Shown piece after piece: positions 1-8,557 of a DNA stretch of 64,000 bases. A model generated the notes under the pieces. It was not told where the DNA came from. It saw only the letters and a program-made list of their open reading frames with translations, and did not search any database. Position 1 is the first letter of the stretch. Every line of letters starts with the position of its first letter. The stretch is taken from positions 124,001 through 188,000 of the forward strand of contig NZ_JABJVN010000001.1 of the NCBI RefSeq assembly GCF_013618475.1. Reading direction: 5' to 3'. This stretch comes from Saccharibacillus deserti (lineage in GTDB: Bacteria > Bacillota > Bacilli > Paenibacillales > Paenibacillaceae). The position numbers were made by a program, and so were the translations under genes.

Positions 1-2310
1 ATCCAGACTCCGCAGCGACGGATCGGGATCAAACGGAGTCAGGACGCGCAGGATCCCGAAGATGCCGGTCTCTTCGCCGCCGACCTTGAACGTCACATCC
101 AGCTGTTCCCGTTCGCCGATCAGTTCCGCCGGCAGCGTATACCGGTGCGAATGGAAACCGCGTCCGATATCGGACGGCGGAACCCCGTCGAAAATCACCG
201 CTTCGCCGGCTTCGATCGTGATCGGCCGGTCGCCGCGGTGGCCGGAGAAAAAGGTCGCTTCCAGCACCTGTTCTTCGCCGGGGCGAACCGTCAGCGTGTA
301 GCCGAACCAGCCGCCGGTCTCGGCGCGGCGGGTCGTGCTGCCGTCCCAGACGTCGACGAACGTTCGCTCGCCGCGAATCCGGTGTTCCAATTCGTATTGG
401 TCGTTGCCGACCGGCAGACTGTCAACGGTATGTTCTTCCGTTCGGCTGCCCCGTTTGGCTTCCCGAATATGCCGCTGCATTTCCTTCGAATCGGCTTCGG
501 CGACCCGCCAATAGATGCCGTAGCGTTCGCCGTGCCGCTTGTAATGCGGTGTGAAGATCAGGCGGTCGTCTTCGTCCGTTCCGCGAAGGACGAATTCGAG
601 GGCGCCGCAGCGCCGTTCCCAACGCGAAGCAAAAGATTGCAGCCATTCGTCCGGGCTGCCTTCGACCGTCAGGAAGTCTTTGACGAGCCTGTTTCTCGTC
701 GGTACGCTCACCGCCACGCCGGTGGCGGACTCGGCCATGTCATCTTGGCCGAGCCCCGCGCTGAGCACGGTGGGGCCGTACTTGAACGCGACCGAATGGG
801 GCGCGTCGGGCAGGCCGACCGCGCGCAGCGTCATCGGCAGGCGCAGCTCGACTTCGTCGCCGTCGCTCCAGACGCGGTCGACAACGGCGAAGCCGTTCTG
901 CGCTTGAACCGGTAGGCGCCCGCCGTTGAGCGTCAGCTCCGCTTCGCCGGACAGCCATTCCGGCAGGCGGAAGCGGAGCGAGAAGCGGCCGGAATGCGGC
1001 CGGTTGAGCGATACGGTGAAGAGCACCGTATCGCTGTCCGGCAGGGCGGAGCGCTGCGTAAGCTTCAGGCCTAATTCTTCGGCGTCCAGTTCCGAAGAGA
1101 GGTATTGGTGGACGACGATACCGTCCGCGGCGCGGAAATACAAGCTGTCGTTCAGCTTGGTGAAGCTCTCCATGCCCGTGCCGGTGCAGCACCAGAAGTG
1201 CTCGAACGGCGAACTGTAGACTTTGAAATAGCCGGTCGCCATCGGTTGGAAATACATCGTCATGCCCGTGTTCGGATGCTGCGACGAGAGGATCGCGTTC
1301 AGGAACGTATTCTCGTAGAAATCGGCGTATTTGGCATCGCCGCTCAATTTGAACAGCTCGCGCGACAGTTTGAGCATATTGTACGTATTGCACGTTTCGG
1401 CGGTAAAATTGGACCGTTCGCGGTCCAGTTTGTCGGGTTCGCCGAAATGCTCCCATTCGCTGTTGCCGCCGGTAACATAGCTGTGATGGTGGACAACCAT
1501 TTTCCAGAAGCTTTCGGCCGCTTCCAGATAGAAACGTTCGCTGCCGCCAAGGGTCCGGTAGCGGTTTAGCGCTCCGAGGAATTTGGGGATGGTGGTGTTG
1601 GCATGTTTGCCGCGCAGAATATCGCGTCCTTCGCGCACCGGGGCAAACAGCGAATCTTCATCGAAACGGTGTGCGGCATCAAGGTGCGCCGGACTGCCGG
1701 TCAGTTTGTACAAATCGTACAGACAATCGTTCATGCCTCCGTATTCCACCGCCAGCACGGCGCCGCGGACCTCCGGCGTCCAGGCCAGAGCCCTCCCCGC
1801 GATCCAATCGCCCAGACGGGAAGCGATGTCCAGCGCTTGTTGGCTGCCGGCATATTCGTAAGCGGCGGTCAGACCCGCCGCGATCTTGTGCATCGTATAC
1901 CAAGGCACCCAGGCAGGCTGTTTGCGCTCGATCCGGTCAAACAGTTCTTCCGGGAAAGCGGACAAATAACCGCTTTCGAACTGGCACTCGTGTAAGCCTT
2001 CCACAAGTTCGTCTACACGTTCGCGCAGCTCGGACTCGCCGGATACGGCATAAGCCTGCGCCAGCGCTTTTAGATAATGGCCGAGCGTGTGGCCGCGGAT
2101 TTCGGTACTTTCCCAGCCGGGATATTTCTCGGCGAGCGGAGGCAGTCCCCGGGTTTCTCGGAACCCCGCCAGCAGCCGATCAAGGCTGTAGCTTTTCAGA
2201 TAGCGGACTTCCTGGTCAAAAGCGTTCTGCAGATAAGCATCATGGATCCGTACACGGCTCAGCGGATAATCGTCAAGCCGCGCCGAAGGCGCGGTGAATT
2301 CGGTAGGCAT
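1..2310 (-). CDS. GH127/DUF1680 beta-L-arabinofuranosidase-type hydrolase, large form (3' end outside window)
   Basis: About 770 residues are in the window and the gene runs off the left edge in frame without a stop. The protein opens MPTEFTAPSARLDDYPLSRV and has an alpha/alpha-barrel N-terminal half. It carries the GH127 metal/nucleophile signatures: an ETCNTYNM segment (Glu-x-Cys) and an FWCCTGTGMES segment (Cys-Cys). In the characterised GH127 enzyme HypBA1 the equivalent Glu and Cys residues bind zinc and provide the cysteine nucleophile. Beta-rich modules follow, making it longer than HypBA1 (658 residues). No signal peptide is visible, so a cytoplasmic exo-acting enzyme on arabinose-containing oligosaccharides is inferred. 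The start is set by GGGGAG nine bases upstream of the ATG. Exact substrate is unknown. Confidence 0.88.
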   Translation of the reverse strand, partial: MPTEFTAPSARLDDYPLSRVRIHDAYLQNAFDQEVRYLKSYSLDRLLAGFRETRGLPPLAEKYPGWESTEIRGHTLGHYLKALAQAYAVSGESELRERVDELVEGLHECQFESGYLSAFPEELFDRIERKQPAWVPWYTMHKIAAGLTAAYEYAGSQQALDIASRLGDWIAGRALAWTPEVRGAVLAVEYGGMNDCLYDLYKLTGSPAHLDAAHRFDEDSLFAPVREGRDILRGKHANTTIPKFLGALNRYRTLGGSERFYLEAAESFWKMVVHHHSYVTGGNSEWEHFGEPDKLDRERSNFTAETCNTYNMLKLSRELFKLSGDAKYADFYENTFLNAILSSQHPNTGMTMYFQPMATGYFKVYSSPFEHFWCCTGTGMESFTKLNDSLYFRAADGIVVHQYLSSELDAEELGLKLTQRSALPDSDTVLFTVSLNRPHSGRFSLRFRLPEWLSGEAELTLNGGRLPVQAQNGFAVVDRVWSDGDEVELRLPMTLRAVGLPDAPHSVAFKYGPTVLSAGLGQDDMAESATGVAVSVPTRNRLVKDFLTVEGSPDEWLQSFASRWERRCGALEFVLRGTDEDDRLIFTPHYKRHGERYGIYWRVAEADSKEMQRHIREAKRGSRTEEHTVDSLPVGNDQYELEHRIRGERTFVDVWDGSTTRRAETGGWFGYTLTVRPGEEQVLEATFFSGHRGDRPITIEAGEAVIFDGVPPSDIGRGFHSHRYTLPAELIGEREQLDVTFKVGGEETGIFGILRVLTPFDPDPSLRSLD

Positions 2311-2574
2311 GGCAGTCTTCTCCCCGTTGACGGAAATATGGAATAGGGTCGCATCCGTTCTGTGTCCAGCTTATCGGCCGCGGCCTTTTGCGTAAATGGC
2401 GCAACGTTCGAATAAGTGTCGAAACGTTCGAAAAAATAAACGGAATAAAGCGGTATTCAGCAACCGGAATCCGTTATTTTGTACAAAAACCTTGCAGTGG
2501 AGCCTTCTGTCGAGTTTGGGCAGCCTGGAAGGCTAGGTGTCAAAAAGGCAGGCAAACGGGCAGGTGATCGGCCG
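2311..2574. promoter_or_regulatory. Upstream region of the large GH127 gene with an AraC-type direct repeat
   Basis: This gap between the two GH127 genes holds two copies of AACGTTCGAA at 2403-2412 and 2424-2433. Their starts are 21 bp apart, two helical turns, the usual layout for an AraC-family dimer. No convincing -35/-10 pair for the minus-strand gene is seen, which would fit an activator-dependent promoter. Assignment to the nearby AraC regulator is inference. Confidence 0.35.
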
Positions 2575-4563
2575 TCAAATCGGGGAATGCGACGTTGTCA
2601 GCCATACGGCCATTTCGCCCCGGCCCCGATTGCCCCATAGATAATAAGGCACCGCGGTCAGGCGGGCCGGTTCGAGCCGCGGAGACTGCGTGCCGTAGAG
2701 CGGGCCGCCCACGGAATCCGTATCCGAAAAAGAGGTTACGCTGCGCAGTCCTTGCGTCTCGAGTACCAGCGCGTCTCCCGGCAGATCTTCCGCCGGCCGC
2801 TGCATGAACGAAGCCTGCCGCGGCAGCAGCAGCGAAGAGATCTCTTCCCCGTTATCGGCGCTCTCCACACAGTATACGAGCGGTCCCCGCTGAATAGCCG
2901 CTTTGTGGGCATCGGCACGTACCCGGCTGTCGGCGTACACAAGCCGGGGCTCGACCTGCAGCTTCGCTTCGACCCGGTCTCCGTTTCTCCACGGCCGGCT
3001 CAGAAGCAGGTAACCGTCTTGGAAATCGTCGGCCGAGACGGGGATTTTTTCGCCGTTGACGGTGACGGCGAGGTTCGGCGACCAATCGGGCCGACGCAGG
3101 GCCAGTTCGAATACGGCTTCGGAATCGGTCTCGATATCGAACGCCGCCGTTCCGCCCCACGGAAGCTCCGCCTGCTGCCGGATCCGGACATTCGTTCCGC
3201 CCAGTTCGGCGGACCAGTCGCTGCCGATATACAGATTGACGTAGACCGTATCGCCGCGTCGGGTATAGATATAACGCCCCAGGGAAGTCAGCAGCCGCGC
3301 AACATTGGGCGGACAGCAGGCGCATCCGAACCAGGCCTGCCGTTCGGATTTGACGTGATGTTTGCCCGGATTGTGCGAGCAGGCCTGAGGCCAGACTTCC
3401 AGCGGATTGACGTAGAAATAATGCTTGCCGTCCTGGGCCATGGAGCCGAGCACGTTGTTATACAAGGCACGTTCCATTACATCCGCGTATTCCGATTTGG
3501 GTTCAAGCAGCAGCATTCGCTGGGCGAAGAAGATCAAGCCGATCGAAGCGCAGGTCTCGGCGTAGACCGTGTCGTTCGGCAGATCGTAATCGAAGGTGAA
3601 CGCTTCGCCGTGATGCGTCGATCCGATGCCTCCGGTGATATACATCTGGGTCCGCGTCACGTTGTGCCAGAGGCGCAGGCAGGCCCGGTGCAGATCCTCG
3701 TCCCCGGTCAGGCGGGCCAGATCGGCCATGGCCGTATACATATACACGGCGCGCACCGCATGGCCCGCCGCTTCCGACTGTTCGCGAACCGGTTTGTGCG
3801 CCTGGAAATAGGAGACGTCGAGATGATCCTGAAGATTCGGGTTGAAGTGGCCGCGGCGCCCGCGGCTTTCCCACTCGATGCGCAGGAAATTCGGTTCTTG
3901 TCCGCGCTCGTTGATAAAGAAAGCCGCAAGCTTCAGGAAACGGTCTTCCTGGGTGAGCGTGTAGAGCTTCACCAAAGCCAATTCGATCTCCTGATGGCCG
4001 TCGTATCCTTTCAGCTTGCCTTCTTCGGGTCCGAAAACCGTTTCGATATGGTCGACCATACGCCGCATAATCCCGAGCAGCTTGTCTTTGCCGGTCGCTT
4101 CATAATAAGAGACCGCCGCTTCGATCATATGGCCGGCGCAGTACAGCTCGTGGCAATCGGTCAGATTGGTCCAGCGTCTGCCCGGTTCTTTGATCGTAAA
4201 ATAGGTATTCAGATAGCCGTCCGGCTGCTGGGCCGCCCCGATCAGATCGATCAGTTCGTCCGCGCGCCGTTCGAGATCGGGGTCCCGCCGGATTTGCAGC
4301 GAGTAGCCGACCGCTTCCAGCCATTTGGCCAGATCGCTGTCCTGGAAAACCCAGCCGACGAACTCGCCTTCCGCCTGCTTGGCGGCAATCCGGAAGTTCT
4401 GTACGGCACCGCTGGGCTCCGCGCCCGGAGCCCGGTCGTGCAGCGCTTCATATTGATAGGGAATCACCACCTGCCGGGCAAGATCGAGATAGCTGGACCA
4501 GAATTTGTCGTTCAGGGCAGCGGATACGGCCGTTCCGCCGGAACGTTCGGAGATCGGATTCAT
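2575..4563 (-). CDS. GH127 beta-L-arabinofuranosidase (HypBA1-like)
   Basis: 662 residues, matching the length of HypBA1, the GH127 enzyme that removes beta-L-arabinofuranose from hydroxyproline-linked arabino-oligosaccharides. The zinc/nucleophile residues are in place: Glu336 and Cys338 in AETCASIG, and Cys416-Cys417 in CACCPPNVAR, within two positions of HypBA1 numbering (E338, C340, C417, C418). There is no signal peptide, so it is probably cytoplasmic. It is divergent from the AraC regulator at 4733 and precedes the second GH127 gene on the same strand. On the minus strand a TATAAT -10 (4620-4625) is present without a good -35, consistent with activation by that AraC protein (inference). 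Confidence 0.93.
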   Translation of the reverse strand: MNPISERSGGTAVSAALNDKFWSSYLDLARQVVIPYQYEALHDRAPGAEPSGAVQNFRIAAKQAEGEFVGWVFQDSDLAKWLEAVGYSLQIRRDPDLERRADELIDLIGAAQQPDGYLNTYFTIKEPGRRWTNLTDCHELYCAGHMIEAAVSYYEATGKDKLLGIMRRMVDHIETVFGPEEGKLKGYDGHQEIELALVKLYTLTQEDRFLKLAAFFINERGQEPNFLRIEWESRGRRGHFNPNLQDHLDVSYFQAHKPVREQSEAAGHAVRAVYMYTAMADLARLTGDEDLHRACLRLWHNVTRTQMYITGGIGSTHHGEAFTFDYDLPNDTVYAETCASIGLIFFAQRMLLLEPKSEYADVMERALYNNVLGSMAQDGKHYFYVNPLEVWPQACSHNPGKHHVKSERQAWFGCACCPPNVARLLTSLGRYIYTRRGDTVYVNLYIGSDWSAELGGTNVRIRQQAELPWGGTAAFDIETDSEAVFELALRRPDWSPNLAVTVNGEKIPVSADDFQDGYLLLSRPWRNGDRVEAKLQVEPRLVYADSRVRADAHKAAIQRGPLVYCVESADNGEEISSLLLPRQASFMQRPAEDLPGDALVLETQGLRSVTSFSDTDSVGGPLYGTQSPRLEPARLTAVPYYLWGNRGRGEMAVWLTTSHSPI

Positions 4564-4732
4564 CGGGTTTCTTCCTTTCGTTTCTTGAATAGTCGTTCGA
4601 TTTACTCCTGTACATTTGTATTATATTCCTTAGAATAAAAGGATACGATTGATAAAAGAAGCTTATTTTTTGTCGGATTTCACACTCAATGAATACGCTT
4701 CCTTAAATTCGGGAAAGAAGAGGAGAGGCCTG
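4564..4732. promoter_or_regulatory. Divergent promoter region, GH127 / araC-type regulator
   Basis: An AT-rich 169-bp stretch between divergent genes. The minus strand has a TATAAT at 4620-4625 serving the GH127 gene; no consensus -35 sits 16-18 bases from it. One CGTTCGA half-site (4594-4600) resembles the direct repeat near 2403-2433. The plus-strand promoter of the regulator is not obvious. Confidence 0.4.
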
Positions 4733-5608
4733 ATGGAACAGGAAGCATCGGAAATTTGTCTGGCGGCCCCGCCGTTTCCGTATTTTACGGAATGCGGCCG
4801 CAGCGTGTACCAACCGGGAGACCGTCATCCGAACCGCAGCAATTTGGGAATGTTCGATCTGATCCTGGTGGAGAAAGGAAGGCTGTTTATCGGGGAAGAA
4901 GATCGGCAGTGGGAAGTTTCGGCGGGGGGAACCCTGCTTCTTCTGCCGGACCGTTATCATTACGCGGTCCGGCCCTGCACGGAAGAAACGAGTTTCGTCT
5001 GGATTCATTTTCGCGCTTTGGCGGAATGGGGAGTTCGGACCGACGGCGATACGGCGTTCGTCGATCGGGAGAGTCATATGAGCCGGTATGCGACGGCTCC
5101 TTATACCATGCGTCTGCCGCAGTTCGGCACGCTGCCCGGGGTTCCCGGCAGCAGCGGAGAAGGAGAGCGCCTGCTCCGTCTGCAGGAACGCAGTTTGTCC
5201 GGTGCCGTCTGGGAACGGCAGCGATTATTCGAGCAGCTGCTTCGCTCGCTGGATCTTCGCGGCCGGGACCCGTCCGGCAGTCCCGCCGCAAGCGTCGCCG
5301 AACGGACGGAACGTTATATCCGGGCCCATTACGCCAAGCCGCTGACCGGCGCCGCCTTGTCGGAAGCGCTGCATTTTCACTACAATTACTTGACCCGCTG
5401 CATGAAGCGGGTCAACGGGCTGACTCCGATGGAGTATTTGGAGGAGTGCCGGCTTGAACAAGCCCGGCTTCTGCTGCTGCGGACCGAATCTTCCGTGGCG
5501 TCCGTAGCCGAACAGGTCGGCTTCGAGACCGCGCCTTACTTTTCGCGCCGCTTCTCGGAACGCTTCGGCGTACCGCCGCTGAAATTCCGGCAGCGGTATA
5601 CGCGCTGA
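4733..5608 (+). CDS. AraC-family transcriptional regulator (arabinoside locus)
   Basis: 291 residues. The N-terminal half is a cupin-type sensing domain (MFDLILVEKGRLFIGEEDRQ, then a GGTLLLLPDRYHY turn). The C-terminal 100 residues hold two helix-turn-helix units, with recognition around ALHFHYNYLTRCMKRVNG and the signature VAEQVGFETAPYFSRRFSERFG. The frame is open further upstream, but AGGAGAGG (4721-4728) right before the ATG at 4733 decides the start. It is divergent from two GH127 genes, so it most likely activates them when the arabino-oligosaccharide enters the cell (inference). Confidence 0.9.
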   Translation: MEQEASEICLAAPPFPYFTECGRSVYQPGDRHPNRSNLGMFDLILVEKGRLFIGEEDRQWEVSAGGTLLLLPDRYHYAVRPCTEETSFVWIHFRALAEWGVRTDGDTAFVDRESHMSRYATAPYTMRLPQFGTLPGVPGSSGEGERLLRLQERSLSGAVWERQRLFEQLLRSLDLRGRDPSGSPAASVAERTERYIRAHYAKPLTGAALSEALHFHYNYLTRCMKRVNGLTPMEYLEECRLEQARLLLLRTESSVASVAEQVGFETAPYFSRRFSERFGVPPLKFRQRYTR

Positions 5609-5671
5609 GCCGACCGGATCGCGTATCCGGCCGTCCGATCGAAGAGGTGCAGGAAGCGGCGCACCGCCGCG

Positions 5672-6862
5672 TCAGACGGACCATTCCTGCAGCAGCATAA
5701 AAGCGGCCCCCGCCGCGACGGCATTTTCTTTCAGCTCCGCCAGCGAAAAGGCGGGGCTGTATTCGTTTCCGCGAACGATATTCTTGAGCGCGGTCGCGAC
5801 GGCCGTTTCATACACAAGCGGGTGGGCTTCGATCAGCGGACCGCCAAGCACAACCATGTCGGGATGCAGCACATTGATGAGATTCGCAAGACCGATTCCC
5901 AGATAGGCGGCGGCTTCATGGAACTGTTCCTTGACCAGTGCATCGCCGGCATCCAGCGCTTCCGTCAGGTCCGCGAAGCGGATCTGGTCCGGACGACGGT
6001 CTGCCAGGAGACTGGGCCGGCCGATCTTGAGCTGGGTGCGTACCCGGTGCTCGAGCGCACGGACCGATACGAACGCTTCCCAGGCTCCGTGGTTGCCCCG
6101 GCCTTCGAAACGTGGACCGTCGGTGGCGATAATCATCTGGCCGACCGCGCCTTCCGCATCGGCCGCGCCGCGGATCAGCCTGCCTTCGGACATCATCGCC
6201 GCGCGCAGACCGACGCCCGAATGGACATACAGCAGATGCCGGATGTTTTGTCCGCGCAGCGCCCAATGTTCGCCGAGCAGTGCGGTATTCGAACCGTTGT
6301 CCAGTCGGGCCGGCACACCAAGGCGCGTCTGCAGCTGTTCGCAGATCGGAACTTCGTCCCAGCCCGCAGCCGGGAAAAATTCGGGACCGAGGATCAGTCC
6401 GCGTTCCCGGTCAAGGGGGCCGACGGCTCCGATGCCGATGCCGAGCAGCTTCCCGCGGGGAATGCCGTGCGCGGCAAGGAAGCTTTCCGCCTCGACACCG
6501 ACACGCTGCGTCAGCCGTTCGGGCGTCATATCGGCATCCATTTTCCAGCGGGTGGACGACAGCAGATTGAGATGCATATCATACAAACCCAGTGTGGAAT
6601 AGATCCGCGAAATTTCCAGGCCAAGCAGATAACGGTAGGTAGGATGGGTCTGGAACAGGATCGGTTTGCGCCCGCCGGTCGAAGTGCCGAACCCCGAGAC
6701 CCGAATGATATCCTGCGCGGCCAAATCGTCGAGCAGGCGTGTCATGCTGCTGCCGGTCAAAGCGAATTCGCGCATCAATTCGGCTTTGGATACGGGACCA
6801 AGCTCGAGAATGCGGTGATACACATGTTTGCGGATCGAAGGTTGAGAATGGGCGGTAGGCAA
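5672..6862 (-). CDS. ROK-family transcriptional regulator with lost zinc site
   Basis: 396 residues in the NagC/XylR layout: an N-terminal winged helix (KAELMREFALTGSSMTRLLDDL) followed by a sugar-kinase-like ROK fold. The sugar-site strand ARLDNGSNTALLGEHWAL is recognisable. The ROK zinc signature (a His, then CxCGxxGCxE) is replaced by GQMIIATDGPRFEGRGNHGAWE, so His and all three Cys are gone. The ATP-binding loop near residue 75 (LLGLEISRIYSTLGLYD) also lacks the DxGxTK pattern. It is therefore a regulator, not a kinase. It is convergent with the AraC gene; its target is unknown but a role in the same sugar locus is plausible. Confidence 0.87.
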   Translation of the reverse strand: MPTAHSQPSIRKHVYHRILELGPVSKAELMREFALTGSSMTRLLDDLAAQDIIRVSGFGTSTGGRKPILFQTHPTYRYLLGLEISRIYSTLGLYDMHLNLLSSTRWKMDADMTPERLTQRVGVEAESFLAAHGIPRGKLLGIGIGAVGPLDRERGLILGPEFFPAAGWDEVPICEQLQTRLGVPARLDNGSNTALLGEHWALRGQNIRHLLYVHSGVGLRAAMMSEGRLIRGAADAEGAVGQMIIATDGPRFEGRGNHGAWEAFVSVRALEHRVRTQLKIGRPSLLADRRPDQIRFADLTEALDAGDALVKEQFHEAAAYLGIGLANLINVLHPDMVVLGGPLIEAHPLVYETAVATALKNIVRGNEYSPAFSLAELKENAVAAGAAFMLLQEWSV

Positions 6863-7073
6863 GCGAATCTCTCCATTTCCGAGTATGTAAGTTGGTTATG
6901 AATCAGTATAAAGGAGCCGCACGCCTATTTCTATACTAAAGCCATGTGAATAATCGACTTTTTGTTGAAATGGTAAAAAGTAGGGCTGCACCCCTCACTA
7001 TACGGCTTTATTTTCTCTATACGCAATCCTTTTTTATTCTTTTGACAAAACTTAAAACCAAAACGAAATAATG

Positions 7074-7082
7074 TGGTATAAT
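7074..7082 (+). promoter_or_regulatory. Extended -10 promoter for the chromate transporter pair
   Basis: TGGTATAAT lies 44 bases upstream of the first ATG. It is an extended -10 (TGn motif) in an AT-rich patch. A TTGACA at 7042-7047 is too far away (29-base spacer) to be its partner. No terminator or riboswitch is seen in the 263-bp gap. Confidence 0.5.
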
Positions 7083-7125
7083 TAAAAGATTGCCAAGAGA
7101 AGTTTTGCAGGACGGAGGAGAAAAA

Positions 7126-7767
7126 ATGCAGGTCTCGGCCGCACCAAAAAAGAAAATGCACATGCTGGGGCAGATTTTCACCGCTTTTCTCAAGATCGGT
7201 CCTTCCACGTTTGGCGGAGGATACGCGATGATTGCAACGATCGAACGCGAAATCGTGGAGCGGCGGAAGTGGATGGAGACCGAAGAAATGGCCGATATGG
7301 TCTCGGTAGCCGGGTCGGCGCCGGGCGGAGTGGCGGTGAATTCGGCGGCTTTTGTCGGATACCGGCTGGGAGGCTTGGCCGGAGCCTCGGCCGCGGTCAT
7401 CGGAATTACGCTGCCGACATTGGTCATTGTGCTGGCGCTCAGTTTCACTTTCGCCTGGTTTCGGGACAATCCGAAGGTGGAAGCCGCACTCAAAGGCGTA
7501 CATGCGGCCATCACGGCCCTTATTCTGCTGGCTGCCTGGAAAATGGCGCGTACTTCGCTGTTCGACGCGGTCACTTTCGGCATTACGGCCGCGGCACTCG
7601 CGATTCTGCTCCTGACCCAGGTGCATTCGCTCTGGCTTATTGCGGGCGGTCCGCTAGTCGGCCTGGCCGCGTCATTCATTCGGCGGAAGCGGGGATGGGA
7701 AGTGCGCACGGAACCTTCGCACCGCACCGAAGAAGACCGGGCCATGCTGCCTGAATATTATATTTAA
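7126..7767 (+). CDS. Chromate transporter CHR domain protein, first half of a split pair
   Basis: 213 residues; one CHR domain with about six membrane segments. The family signature FGGGYAMIATIEREIVERRKW is followed by the APGGVAVNSAAFVGYRLGG motif. Short-chain CHR proteins occur in adjacent pairs (as B. subtilis ywrA/ywrB) that assemble into a heterodimeric anion transporter, usually exporting chromate. GGAGGAG just upstream selects the ATG at 7126 over an in-frame ATG twelve codons earlier. The partner begins 54 bases downstream. The actual anion is not shown by sequence. Confidence 0.88.
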   Translation: MQVSAAPKKKMHMLGQIFTAFLKIGPSTFGGGYAMIATIEREIVERRKWMETEEMADMVSVAGSAPGGVAVNSAAFVGYRLGGLAGASAAVIGITLPTLVIVLALSFTFAWFRDNPKVEAALKGVHAAITALILLAAWKMARTSLFDAVTFGITAAALAILLLTQVHSLWLIAGGPLVGLAASFIRRKRGWEVRTEPSHRTEEDRAMLPEYYI

Positions 7768-7821
7768 TCCGGAGTTCGGGCCGTGAACGATCCGGAAATG
7801 TAAGGGTTAAGGAGGGAAATT

Positions 7822-8358
7822 ATGCTGTGGGAGCTGTTCGCCCTCTTTTTCAAAGTGGGCTGTATGGCATTTGGCGGAGGATATGCCGTCATGAGTCTGA
7901 TCCAGCGCGAGACGTCGGATCGGGGCTGGATCGATGCGGAGTCTTTTCGCGAGATCGGCTCGCTTGCCGGAATGGCACCGGGTTCGATCGCGACCAACAG
8001 CGCAACGCTGATCGGTTATGCGCAGGCGGGAGCCGCCGGCGCGATTGCGGCCACGGTCGGTATTGTTCTTCCGTCGCTGCTGCTCGTTGCGGTGCTGACC
8101 GCCTTTTTCGTCAGGCTGCACGATCGATTCGGAGTCAAGGCGGCTTTTTACGGTCTGCGTCCCGTTGTCGTGGCGCTGATCGTATATGCGGGGATTCATT
8201 TCGGCCTGGGAGGTCTGCTGTCGAATCCTCAGCCCGCTTGGACGATGGCCGGAACGCTGTTGATCTGCGGCGGCTGTCTGGTTGCGCTCGTGAAGACCAA
8301 ACTGCATCCGCTGGCGGTTATTTTGCTGTCGGCCGCGGCGGGCATCATCTGGTTTTGA
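7822..8358 (+). CDS. Chromate transporter CHR domain protein, second half of a split pair
   Basis: 178 residues, a single CHR domain homologous to its upstream neighbour: FGGGYAVMSLIQRETSDRGW, then APGSIATNSATLIGYAQAG, and a hydrophobic C-terminal bundle. It has a strong AAGGAGGG site before the ATG and is followed at once by an intrinsic terminator, so the pair forms a two-gene operon. The two halves are expected to insert in opposite membrane orientation (known for the family). Confidence 0.88.
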   Translation: MLWELFALFFKVGCMAFGGGYAVMSLIQRETSDRGWIDAESFREIGSLAGMAPGSIATNSATLIGYAQAGAAGAIAATVGIVLPSLLLVAVLTAFFVRLHDRFGVKAAFYGLRPVVVALIVYAGIHFGLGGLLSNPQPAWTMAGTLLICGGCLVALVKTKLHPLAVILLSAAAGIIWF

Positions 8359-8404
8359 AAGACTTTGCTTTTTCGGACTCGGCTTCCGGAGCAAAGTCTT
8401 TTTC
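8357..8404 (+). terminator. Intrinsic terminator after the chromate transporter pair
   Basis: Inverted repeat AAAGACTTTGCT / AGCAAAGTCTTT with a 22-base loop, followed by TTTC. It begins within the stop codon of the second gene. Confidence 0.8.
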
Positions 8405-8557
8405 GGGTTTTCATGGTAACCTCTCAGGGAAAGAAACTACTTTTCTTATTATCTTCACAATCTGAGTCCCGAAGTCGATGATATAGATAACCTGTTCACC
8501 GTTGTTCAAGACCTGACAGGCGATCGATCACGACTTCTGCGCCGGAGGAGAAACGCC

